Counted from the first letter of the stretch, positions 1-5,708 are shown. The stretch: DNA of 5,972 nt from an uncultured Lachnospiraceae bacterium (GCA_902803355.1 CADCPP010000049.1:1-5972); one strand, 5' to 3'. The notes: generated by a model from the letters alone, not told the origin. A program made the numbers and translations.

Positions 1-435
1 ATGCCCAGTATTTTTGGTGAGAATTTATTTGATGACTGGTTTGATTTCCCGGAGTTCAGAGATCTGGACAAGACCGAAAGAAAGCTTTACGGCCGGCACG
101 CCGACAGGCTGATGAAGACAGATGTGCATGAGCACGAAGACCATTATGAACTTGATATCGATCTGCCTGGTTTCACGAAAGATGAGATCACGATCGAGCT
201 GAACAATGGCAATCTTGTTGTCAGCGCCGCCAAGGGGCTTGATGAGGACAAGGCCAACAAGGGCAAACTGATCCGTCAGGAGCGTTATGCGGGCGCCATG
301 CAGAGAAGCTTCTATGTAGGCGATCACGTGAAGACGGAAGATGTGAAAGCAAAGTTTGAACATGGTGTCCTGAAGCTTTCCGTGCCGAAGAAAGAAGCGA
401 TTCCTGAAAAGAAGACCATCCTGATCGAAGGATAA
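1..435 (+). CDS. Small heat-shock protein, Hsp20/alpha-crystallin family
   Basis: A cytoplasmic ATP-independent holdase chaperone that binds unfolding proteins and keeps them refoldable; the family works as large oligomers. The 144-residue protein has a short aromatic and acidic N-terminal arm (residues 1-37), an alpha-crystallin domain (about 38-130) and a short tail. Family marks seen: the DLPGF stretch (54-58), the basic-aromatic segment RQERYAGAMQRSFYV (92-106), the FEHGVLKLSVPK strand with its GVL core (122-124), and a C-terminal I-x-I type anchor, ILI (140-142), which in this family docks into a neighbouring subunit. The gene is monocistronic on its right side, closed by a strong hairpin terminator. 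The window begins exactly at this ATG, so no ribosome binding site or promoter is visible. Some clostridial relatives start one or two residues earlier, so the true start could lie just outside. The family call is firm; the exact start is not. Confidence 0.95.
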   Translation: MPSIFGENLFDDWFDFPEFRDLDKTERKLYGRHADRLMKTDVHEHEDHYELDIDLPGFTKDEITIELNNGNLVVSAAKGLDEDKANKGKLIRQERYAGAMQRSFYVGDHVKTEDVKAKFEHGVLKLSVPKKEAIPEKKTILIEG

Positions 436-452
436 GCAAAAACAGAGCATGA

Positions 453-487
453 ACCGCCGCAGAGCAAGATCTGCGGCGGTCTTTTTG
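453..487 (+). terminator. Intrinsic terminator after the Hsp20 gene
   Basis: A perfect 10-bp stem, ACCGCCGCAG (453-462) with CTGCGGCGGT (471-480), extends by one A-T pair. It has a 6-base loop and is followed by CTTTTTG. It sits 18 bases after the Hsp20 stop codon and separates that gene from the next promoter. Confidence 0.93.
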
Positions 488-547
488 TACAGAAAAAAGA
501 TATTTCAGAATGATTTCACCCTGCTTTTATTCGAAATAACGCGACGA

Positions 548-576
548 TTGAAAAAACCGCCCTGTTCTGCTATAGT
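548..576 (+). promoter_or_regulatory. Sigma-A promoter for the membrane-protein gene
   Basis: The -35 box TTGAAA (548-553) is followed by a 17-base spacer and the -10 box TATAGT (571-576), preceded by an extended TGC (568-570). A start near 583 would leave a leader of about 22 bases. The promoter lies between the Hsp20 terminator and the next ribosome binding site, which supports a separate transcript. Confidence 0.75.
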
Positions 577-604
577 TTTGACAGCAAGGAACGGAGGAAA
601 TGAC

Positions 605-1480
605 ATGTTTGGAAAAGTACTCGGCGCGTATCTGAAAAATCTGAAGCTGACAGTGATCCCTATGGCATTTACCTATCTGGGAGCTATTATCCTGATCATT
701 TTTGCCTGGCGGGGGGCGGCATCGCTGATCGGGATCCTCACGGTCGGGCTCTCCGCAGCGGCCGGCATTGCGGCAAAGGGTTTTTCGATGAATGCCGCAG
801 AACTCTCCGCAGCCTTTCGTGAGATCCACAGCCTTTCCGGGATAGGCACGTTTGTAAATGAAGGCGTGGGTAGCTTTGTGGAAAAGCTCGGCATCACCGC
901 GGCGGAAACACTGGAAAAGATCGGCAATACCGTCACGGAAGCGCTGGAAAGCTTCTTTATCCGGATCGGCAGCGGTTTTCTGGTGTTTTTCCTGTTGTTT
1001 GTTGTCGGGTTCGTGCTGTGCAGCATTGCCGTCCGCAAAAGCAGCGGCGCAAGGGTGAGCGGCAAGACCGTTCTGCTGAACACAATTTTCAAAGTGATCC
1101 TCCTGTCAATGGCCATTGGCGGCCTGGGCTATGCCTCTTCGCTGAAGAGCGGCTGGGCACTGCTTGCTGCCGTGGTACTGGTCCTTCTGGAGATCTTCCT
1201 GACGCTGCTTGGCGCTTTTCTCTCGCAGTATAAGTTTAAGGAGATCCGGCACGTCTTTCGGCTCGTGAATCCGAAGACGATGCTGGCCTTCACCGCGCTG
1301 ACGATCCTGCTTACCTGCCTTGCCTTCGGACTCGGCTACCTGATCTTCCTGCTTTTGAAGGATACGCTGATCGCCCTGATCCTGGTTGCCCCGCTGATCG
1401 TCTATGTCCTGTGCTTTCTGGATGCCCTTGCCGAGATCTACGTACGCAAGGGAGAGAACAAGATCCCCGTACAGCCGTAA
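605..1480 (+). CDS. Polytopic membrane protein of unknown function
   Basis: A 291-residue integral membrane protein whose function I do not recognise. Hydrophobic segments lie at about 15-34, 38-56, 124-143, 158-176, 182-206, 226-250 and 253-275, giving roughly seven possible spans. Between the second and third is a longer amphipathic, helix-prone stretch (about 60-118) rich in Ala, Glu and Gly. Short basic loops such as RKSSGAR (144-150) and the basic tail favour cytoplasmic placement of those parts. There are no ATPase, transporter or catalytic motifs. The start at 605 is chosen because GGAGG (593-597) sits 7 bases upstream and a good promoter lies just before it; an in-frame ATG at 449 would have to be translated through the Hsp20 terminator. 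No terminator is visible after the stop codon. It resembles, from memory only, uncharacterised multi-span proteins common in Lachnospiraceae genomes. Confidence 0.85.
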   Translation: MFGKVLGAYLKNLKLTVIPMAFTYLGAIILIIFAWRGAASLIGILTVGLSAAAGIAAKGFSMNAAELSAAFREIHSLSGIGTFVNEGVGSFVEKLGITAAETLEKIGNTVTEALESFFIRIGSGFLVFFLLFVVGFVLCSIAVRKSSGARVSGKTVLLNTIFKVILLSMAIGGLGYASSLKSGWALLAAVVLVLLEIFLTLLGAFLSQYKFKEIRHVFRLVNPKTMLAFTALTILLTCLAFGLGYLIFLLLKDTLIALILVAPLIVYVLCFLDALAEIYVRKGENKIPVQP

Positions 1481-1500
1481 GGAGACATCATAGAAATAAT

Positions 1501-1557
1501 TTGACAAAAACTCTTGACACGTCAAAATATATTTGATAAAACATAATTGAGTCAAAT
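1501..1557 (+). promoter_or_regulatory. Putative OhrR operator array overlapping the ohrR-gpx promoter
   Basis: A 57-base AT-rich stretch carries repeated half-sites. TTGAC occurs at 1501 and 1514. TTGAC-AC-GTCAA is a palindrome at 1514-1525. TTGA-G-TCAA is a second palindrome at 1547-1555. ATTTGA (1531-1536) and TCAAAT (1552-1557) form a wider inverted repeat. The two palindrome centres are about 31-32 bases apart, close to three helical turns. MarR-family dimers usually bind such palindromes over their own promoter, so autoregulation is inferred. The motif is not the published Bacillus OhrR box as I remember it. Confidence 0.6.
1514..1542 (+). promoter_or_regulatory. Candidate promoter for ohrR-gpx
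   Basis: A perfect -35 box TTGACA (1514-1519) is followed 17 bases later by a weak -10 box TAAAAC (1537-1542). A second perfect TTGACA (1501-1506) has only AAAATA at the right distance. Either choice places the promoter inside the palindrome cluster. Which -35 box is used cannot be decided by reading alone. Confidence 0.45.
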
Positions 1558-1577
1558 GTAAAGAAGGGAGAGGCGAT

Positions 1578-2027
1578 ATGGACTACGATCATCGAGAGGC
1601 AATGAAGCTGCAGTATCAGCTGTGTTTTCCGCTTTATGCGGCGGCAAGAAACATTACCGGTCTCTATACGCCCTGGCTGAAGCCGCTCGGTCTCACCTAC
1701 ACCCAGTATCTGGTCATGCTTGTGCTGTGGGAAAAGGACGGGGTCACGGTTTCGGAGATCGGGAAAAGACTGATGCTGGATAACGGGACCATCTCTCCTC
1801 TTCTGAAAAAGCTGGAAAAGGCCGGGCTGATCAAACGGAGCCGCTGCCGGGAGGATGACCGCATTGTGGAGATCAGCCTCACGGAAGAAGGCAGGGCGCT
1901 GCAGGATAAGGCGGCAAAGGTTCCCGCGGGCGTGGCGGGCTGTGTGAATCTCCCGCCGGAAAAGAGCAGGCAGCTCTACGAGCTCTTGTATGAGCTGCTG
2001 AGGAATCAGGGATATCAAACAGAGTGA
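1578..2027 (+). CDS. ohrR: MarR-family repressor, OhrR type (organic hydroperoxide sensor)
   Basis: A dimeric winged-helix repressor expected to release DNA when its reactive cysteine is oxidised by organic hydroperoxides. The 149 residues match the family's usual length. The N-terminal segment LCFPLYAAAR contains Cys16, equivalent to the sensing Cys15 of Bacillus subtilis OhrR. Tyr30 and Tyr41 fall where its partners Tyr29 and Tyr40 lie. The helix-turn-helix covers about 55-85 (recognition helix near NGTISPLLKKLE, 69-80) and the wing follows with EDDR (92-95). Cys122 sits about where the resolving Cys127 of Xanthomonas OhrR would fall, suggesting the two-cysteine type; Cys90 at the wing base is an extra. 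AGGGAG (1565-1570) lies 7 bases before the ATG. The peroxidase gene follows after 21 bases, so the two are probably one operon. OhrR is the best fit; a general MarR redox sensor is the alternative. Confidence 0.88.
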   Translation: MDYDHREAMKLQYQLCFPLYAAARNITGLYTPWLKPLGLTYTQYLVMLVLWEKDGVTVSEIGKRLMLDNGTISPLLKKLEKAGLIKRSRCREDDRIVEISLTEEGRALQDKAAKVPAGVAGCVNLPPEKSRQLYELLYELLRNQGYQTE

Positions 2028-2048
2028 ATCAGGGAAAGGAGAAGCACG

Positions 2049-2594
2049 ATGAAGACAGTGTATGATTTTAGCGTCAAGAACAGAAAAGGCGAAGAGGTGA
2101 GCCTTTCGGAATATAAGGGAAAGGTCCTGCTTATCGTCAATACGGCCACCGGCTGCGGCTTCACCCCGCATTATGAACCGCTGGAAGCCATGTATAAGGA
2201 GCTGCGGGATAAGGGCTTTGAGATCCTGGACTTCCCCTGCAACCAGTTCGCGAACCAGGCGCCGGGCAGCGATGATGAGATCCATGAATTCTGCACCCTG
2301 AAGTTCGGCACCGAATTTCCGCAGTTCATGAAGATCGATGTAAACGGCGAGACCGCGGATCCGCTCTTTGCCTATCTGGCCACGGAAAAGCCCTTCGAAG
2401 GCTTTGGAAAAGGCCTGAAATTTGCCGCGCTGAAGAAATTCACCGACATGAACAATAAGGCGTTCGGAGATAAGGCGTATATCAAATGGAACTTTACGAA
2501 GTTCCTCGTGGACCGTGAGGGCAAGGTCATTGCCCGCTTTGAGCCCACCGTCGATATGAAGGACGTGAGAGAAGCCGTTGTCAAGGCACTGTGA
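2049..2594 (+). CDS. Glutathione-peroxidase-family thiol peroxidase (Cys type, probably thioredoxin-dependent)
   Basis: A cytoplasmic thioredoxin-fold peroxidase reducing hydrogen peroxide and organic or lipid hydroperoxides. The 181-residue chain carries the family signature NTATGCGFTPHY with peroxidatic Cys36 (cysteine, TGC codon, where animal enzymes have selenocysteine). Further marks are the FPCNQF block (62-67), Gln70 and the KWNFTKF block with Trp147 and Asn148, completing the Cys-Gln-Trp-Asn catalytic set. Cys82 lies where the resolving cysteine of thioredoxin-using members is found; Cys36, Cys64 and Cys82 match the numbering of yeast Gpx3. This argues for thioredoxin rather than glutathione as reductant, despite the family name. 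One oddity is NQAPG where most relatives have a QEPG-like sequence. AAAGGAG (2035-2041) lies 7 bases before the ATG. It is second in the ohrR operon and is followed by a terminator, so induction by peroxide through OhrR is likely. Confidence 0.93.
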   Translation: MKTVYDFSVKNRKGEEVSLSEYKGKVLLIVNTATGCGFTPHYEPLEAMYKELRDKGFEILDFPCNQFANQAPGSDDEIHEFCTLKFGTEFPQFMKIDVNGETADPLFAYLATEKPFEGFGKGLKFAALKKFTDMNNKAFGDKAYIKWNFTKFLVDREGKVIARFEPTVDMKDVREAVVKAL

Positions 2595-2616
2595 TCCTTG
2601 CGCGGGAAAAGCGAAA

Positions 2617-2641
2617 CACCGGGGCGATCCCCGGTGCTTTT
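2617..2641 (+). terminator. Intrinsic terminator after the peroxidase gene
   Basis: A perfect 8-bp stem, CACCGGGG (2617-2624) with CCCCGGTG (2629-2636), closes a CGAT loop and is followed by CTTTT. It begins 23 bases after the peroxidase stop and ends the ohrR-gpx transcript. The T-run is short, so some read-through is possible. Confidence 0.85.
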
Positions 2642-2680
2642 GCGTATAAGCAGAGGACCGCACGCTTCCCTGAAAAAGCC

Positions 2681-2709
2681 TTGCTTATCCTGCGGGGAAT
2701 TGCTACAAT
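2681..2709 (+). promoter_or_regulatory. Sigma-A promoter for the ComEC-like hydrolase gene
   Basis: The -35 box TTGCTT (2681-2686) is followed by a 17-base spacer and the -10 box TACAAT (2704-2709), preceded by an extended TGC (2701-2703). The predicted transcript start near 2716 coincides with the first base of the leader hairpin. It lies directly after the peroxidase terminator. Confidence 0.75.
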
Positions 2710-2715
2710 CATAGT

Positions 2716-2745
2716 GCCTCCGGACCGCGCCTATCTGACGGAGGC
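2716..2745 (+). promoter_or_regulatory. Leader hairpin that sequesters the ribosome binding site
   Basis: GCCTCCG (2716-2722) pairs perfectly with CGGAGGC (2739-2745) around a 16-base loop. The right arm contains the GGAGG Shine-Dalgarno (2740-2744), 11 bases before the ATG at 2756. Only the G-run at 2746-2750 would stay free as a weak alternative. The predicted transcript would begin with this stem. It may limit translation or protect the 5' end; which one is inference. Confidence 0.55.
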
Positions 2746-2755
2746 GGGGGCTTAG

Positions 2756-3748
2756 ATGACACTGGATGAACTGGAAAAGGAAGTTCGGAAGGAACAGCAA
2801 AAGGAAAGCAGAAAACAGAAGAAAACGAGGTTTGCGCTTTGGCTGCTGATCGGTATGCTGCTGCTCGCTTCGGGCGGGCTGATCTTTTTGGCGGCAAAAC
2901 GGCAGGACGGCGCGTTCAGTGAGGCATCAGAATCCATCCTTTCACCGAAAGACGGCATCTGGGCACAGGTCCAAGTGATCGATGTGGGGCAGGGCAGCGC
3001 CACACTGATCCTGAGCGGCGGTGAGGCCATGCTGATCGACGGAGGCGGTGCCGCGCATTCCTCCGTGACGGTGGCCGCCTTAAAAAAGAGCGGCGTGACC
3101 GGGCTGAAATACCTCGTCGCGACGCATTTTGACGCGGATCATCTTTACGGGGCGATCGGGGCGCTGGAAGCCGTCGGCGCGGAGAAGGTCCTGCTGCCGG
3201 ATTATACGGCGGATTCGGCAGTTTACAGCAGCTTTATGCGGCATCTCGAAGCGAAAGCGGGAGAGACCGAGACGATCCATCCAAAACCCGGAGAAACGTA
3301 CCGGCTTGGTTTCGGAGAGTTCACTATCCTTGCTCCGTGTTCCGGGAGATATGAGGCGGAAAACGATTATTCGATCGCGCTGCGCTTTGCCGCAGGCGGC
3401 AGCTCTTTGCTGATCACCGGCGATGCGGAGAAGGTAAGCGAGGAAGAGATGCGGGCCAATAACCGCGGCAGACGGAGTCTGGCTTCTGATATCTACATCG
3501 TTGGCCATCACGGCAGCGCGTCATCCTCTTCGGCAGCGTTTCTAAAGGATGTTTCGCCGTCATATGCCATTATCAGCTGCGGCGCGGGGAATGACTACGG
3601 CCACCCGAAGGAGGCCGTGCTGAGGCGCCTTAAGCTGCTGGAAATTCAGCTGTACCGGACGGACGTGCAGGGAGATATCCTTTTCCGCTTTACCGGGGAG
3701 GGGATCGTCTGGGAAAAAGAACCCTGCAATAACTATACGCCGGGGTAA
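2756..3748 (+). CDS. Membrane-anchored MBL-fold hydrolase, ComEC/Rec2 C-terminal-like
   Basis: A 330-residue protein with a highly charged Lys/Glu/Gln N-terminus (1-24), one hydrophobic anchor (about 25-47) and an extracytoplasmic metallo-beta-lactamase-fold domain (about 70-320). Topology is inferred from positive charge before the anchor. Metal-site motifs are HFDADH (124-129, the H-x-D-x-D-H form of this family), GDAE (222-225) and VGHHGS (249-254). Also seen are IDVGQGSATLI (75-85) and IDGGG (94-98), and the late SCGAGNDYGHP (274-284) and YRTDVQGDI (300-308) blocks typical of ComEC C-termini. It lacks the ComEC competence membrane channel, so it is a stand-alone member, probably acting on a nucleic acid or other phosphodiester outside the membrane; the substrate is unknown. 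The usual DVGQGD reads DVGQGS here. It has its own promoter and leader hairpin; pgi follows after 48 bases with no terminator. Confidence 0.9.
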   Translation: MTLDELEKEVRKEQQKESRKQKKTRFALWLLIGMLLLASGGLIFLAAKRQDGAFSEASESILSPKDGIWAQVQVIDVGQGSATLILSGGEAMLIDGGGAAHSSVTVAALKKSGVTGLKYLVATHFDADHLYGAIGALEAVGAEKVLLPDYTADSAVYSSFMRHLEAKAGETETIHPKPGETYRLGFGEFTILAPCSGRYEAENDYSIALRFAAGGSSLLITGDAEKVSEEEMRANNRGRRSLASDIYIVGHHGSASSSSAAFLKDVSPSYAIISCGAGNDYGHPKEAVLRRLKLLEIQLYRTDVQGDILFRFTGEGIVWEKEPCNNYTPG

Positions 3749-3796
3749 AAATAAGATAATAACGCAAAAAACAGAGGATAAACAAAGGGGTAGACC

Positions 3797-5137
3797 ATGA
3801 TCAGACTGGAAGAAAAAAATGCGAAGAGTTTCTTAAGCGAGGCTGCCTGGCAGCAGGCGGCAAAGGACGCGCAGGCGGCTGCGGAAGTTCTGCAGGGCAG
3901 ACAGGGCGCGGGGAATGATTTCCTCGGCTGGGTGGACCTGCCGGAGGACTATGACAAAGCGGAATTTGCCCGCATCAAACAGGCGGCGGAAAAGATCCGG
4001 AAGGATTCCGACGTGCTCGTGGTCGTCGGCATCGGCGGCTCGTATCTCGGCGCGCGCGCGGCAGTTGAGCTGCTGCAGCATCCTTTTGCGGCGGCACTTC
4101 CGGCCGTAAAACGCGGCGGCCCGCAGATCGTCTTTGCCGGCAATCAGCTGAGCAGTTCTTACATGAACGGCCTGATCAGTCTGCTGGAAGGAAAACGCTT
4201 CTCCATCAACGTGATCTCCAAATCCGGGACCACGACCGAGCCCGCGGTGGCCTTCCGTATACTGAAAGGCCTGCTGGAGAAAGAGGTCGGCAAGGAAGAA
4301 GCGGCCAGGCGCATTTACGCGACCACGGACCGGGCAAGAGGCGCACTGAAGACGCTCGCGGACAGTGAAGGCTATGAGACTTTCGTGGTGCCGGACGATG
4401 TGGGCGGACGCTACTCCGTGCTGACGGCGGTGGGACTGCTTCCGATCGCAGCGGCCGGGATCGACATCGACGCGCTCATGGCCGGCGCGCAGGCGGAAAG
4501 AAAGCGCCTGACGAACGCGCCGTTTGCGGAAAATGACGCTCTGCGTTACGCGGCGGTACGCAATGCTCTCTACCGCGAAGGCAAGAAGGTCGAGATCCTC
4601 GCAAATTACGAACCCGGCCTGCACTATGTGGGCGAATGGTGGAAGCAGCTTTACGGCGAGAGCGAAGGCAAGGACGGCAAAGGCATCTTCCCGGCGGCCG
4701 TAGACCTTACCACCGACCTGCACTCCATGGGCCAGTATATCCAGGAAGGCGAGCGGATCCTCATGGAGACCGTGATCGCGGTGGATGACGCCGGCAGGGA
4801 AGTTCTGATGACAAAAGAAGAAAGCGACCTGGACGGTCTGAATTACCTGGCCGGCAGGACGCTCGATTTTGTGAATAAGAGTGCGATGAAGGGGACGATG
4901 CTGGCGCACACCGACGGCGGCGTGCCGGTAAATCTTGTGCACATGGACGCGATGGATGAGAAGTCTCTTGGTGAGCTGTTCTATTTCTTCGAATATGCCT
5001 GCGGCGTTTCCGGCTACATGCTTAAGGTCAATCCCTTCAATCAGCCCGGTGTGGAAAGTTACAAGAAGAATATGTTCGCACTGCTCGGCAAGCCCGGATA
5101 CGAAGAAAGAAGGGAAGAACTGCTGAAGCGGCTGTAA
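3797..5137 (+). CDS. pgi: Glucose-6-phosphate isomerase
   Basis: Cytoplasmic enzyme of glycolysis and gluconeogenesis interconverting glucose 6-phosphate and fructose 6-phosphate. The 446 residues match the short Firmicutes form (about 445-450), not the roughly 550-residue enterobacterial form. Two SIS-type sugar-phosphate domains are visible: VGIGGSYLGA (77-86) and VISKSGTTTEPA (139-150) in the first, and GGRYSVLTAVGL (203-214) nearby. The active-site stretch GESEGKDGKGIFP (287-299) carries the probable catalytic Glu290. DLHSMGQ (307-313) supplies His309, and the C-terminal NPFNQPGVESYK supplies Lys423. The start is set by AAAGGGG (3784-3790), 6 bases before the ATG. The gene lies 48 bases after the MBL-fold gene with no terminator between. 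A GATAAT (3755-3760) upstream has no convincing -35 box, so co-transcription is the simplest reading. Transcription probably ends at the hairpin at 5265-5296. Confidence 0.98.
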   Translation: MIRLEEKNAKSFLSEAAWQQAAKDAQAAAEVLQGRQGAGNDFLGWVDLPEDYDKAEFARIKQAAEKIRKDSDVLVVVGIGGSYLGARAAVELLQHPFAAALPAVKRGGPQIVFAGNQLSSSYMNGLISLLEGKRFSINVISKSGTTTEPAVAFRILKGLLEKEVGKEEAARRIYATTDRARGALKTLADSEGYETFVVPDDVGGRYSVLTAVGLLPIAAAGIDIDALMAGAQAERKRLTNAPFAENDALRYAAVRNALYREGKKVEILANYEPGLHYVGEWWKQLYGESEGKDGKGIFPAAVDLTTDLHSMGQYIQEGERILMETVIAVDDAGREVLMTKEESDLDGLNYLAGRTLDFVNKSAMKGTMLAHTDGGVPVNLVHMDAMDEKSLGELFYFFEYACGVSGYMLKVNPFNQPGVESYKKNMFALLGKPGYEERREELLKRL

Positions 5138-5438
5138 GTGCAGGATAGCGGCCTCTGCTCGTCTCCGGCATTCCTCGCCGAAGCCGCTGCCGCTGTCCCC
5201 TGCTCTGAGCCGGCATAAGGCCGCACGGATGACGGCACATGCGCAGGCGCAAGCAGGCTCCGGATAAAAACCGCGCTATCCTCTGCGCGGTTTTTACCGA
5301 GGTTCAGCGGGAAATGCATCAAGCATTTCTGCGGTTTACGAGGCTTCCGGTAAGTCTGCGCAGAGCATGCGCATTCGTGCCGTCCCGGGCGGTCCGCCTG
5401 CCGGGGAGGAGCAGGCAAGGCGGTAAGCCTTGGAGGAA
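5138..5438. other. GC-rich intergenic stretch without a credible gene
   Basis: About 300 bases lie between the ends of two convergent genes. Open frames here read through the terminator hairpin, lack good ribosome binding sites and give Arg/Pro-rich proteins with no recognisable motif. Besides the terminator it contains small inverted repeats: GAAATGC/GCATTTC (5311-5317 with 5323-5329), GCCTGC/GCAGGC (5396-5401 with 5411-5416) and AAGGC/GCCTT (5417-5421 with 5427-5431). It also has the direct repeat CATGCGCA at 5238-5245 and 5366-5373. No known structured RNA was recognised. Confidence 0.6.
5265..5296. terminator. Bidirectional intrinsic terminator between pgi and the minus-strand gene
   Basis: TAAAAACCGCGC (5265-5276) pairs perfectly over 12 bp with GCGCGGTTTTTA (5285-5296), with an 8-base loop. 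The GC core is flanked by A-tract and T-tract, so it can terminate transcripts from both sides: pgi on the plus strand and the small gene at 5439-5708 on the minus strand. It lies 127 bases after the pgi stop and 142 bases after the minus-strand stop. Confidence 0.87.
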
Positions 5439-5708
5439 TCAGGGAAGATCCTCCTCGATCACCTGGATCTCCAGGTAATCAAAGGGGATCTGCTCAATAA
5501 AGGAGTCCTGACGAAAGCGCGTTTTGGCACTCTTCTGGAATTCCTTGACATTGGTCTTCAGCCAGGTGGGCACTTCAAGATCGAATTCCGTGCAGATGAG
5601 CCTGAGCGACTCAAACACCTTGACGGTGCGGTTCTGCGTCCCTTCCAGCAGGACTTCAGTATCCCGCAGAAGATGATTATCCTGAATGATCTTACCCCAG
5701 ATGCGCAT
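5439..5708 (-). CDS. Small conserved-looking protein of unknown function
   Basis: An 89-residue soluble protein with no signal peptide, membrane span or known catalytic motif. It starts MRIWGKIIQDN, has an Arg/Lys-containing middle (RTVKVFESLRLICTEFDL, 27-44), then PTWLKTN (47-53), the run KTRFRQDSFIEQIPFDYLEI (62-81) and an acidic end VIEEDLP. I associate this pattern from memory with an uncharacterised family widespread in Lachnospiraceae; I cannot name a domain. The start is strongly supported: reading the minus strand, AAAGGAG (complement of 5716-5722) lies 7 bases before the ATG, and a plausible promoter lies further upstream. It is divergent from fba and convergent with pgi, sharing the bidirectional terminator with the latter. 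Codon use looks like that of its neighbours, with no sign of transfer. A role linked to central metabolism is only a guess from position. Confidence 0.82.
   Translation of the reverse strand: MRIWGKIIQDNHLLRDTEVLLEGTQNRTVKVFESLRLICTEFDLEVPTWLKTNVKEFQKSAKTRFRQDSFIEQIPFDYLEIQVIEEDLP

Noticed and set aside
449..604. A 52-codon upstream extension of the membrane-protein gene, starting at ATG 449
   Set aside because: It would start inside the Hsp20 terminator and run through the promoter at 548-576. It has no ribosome binding site, and the ATG at 605 has GGAGG at the right distance.
2154..2162. Possible selenocysteine site in the peroxidase
   Set aside because: The catalytic codon is TGC (Cys), with no in-frame TGA, so no recoding is needed.
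1488..2663. Long open frame on the minus strand (391 codons)
   Set aside because: It lies opposite ohrR and the peroxidase gene, both with clear family motifs and ribosome binding sites. The antisense protein shows no recognisable motif.
3732..3760. Separate promoter for pgi with -10 GATAAT at 3755-3760
   Set aside because: The -10 is acceptable but the bases at the -35 distance (around 3732-3737) do not resemble TTGACA. It is mentioned under pgi but not annotated as a promoter.
3833..4942. Long open frame on the minus strand (369 codons) opposite pgi
   Set aside because: It is a by-product of the GC-rich codon pattern of pgi. It is His/Arg-rich without motifs, and pgi is unambiguous.
5311..5329. 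GAAATGC/GCATTTC hairpin as an additional terminator
   Set aside because: No T-run follows on either strand, and a much stronger terminator lies 15 bases away.
5239..5478. Plus-strand open frame of 79 codons after pgi
   Set aside because: It reads straight through the terminator hairpin, overlaps the end of the minus-strand gene and has an Arg-rich, motif-free product.
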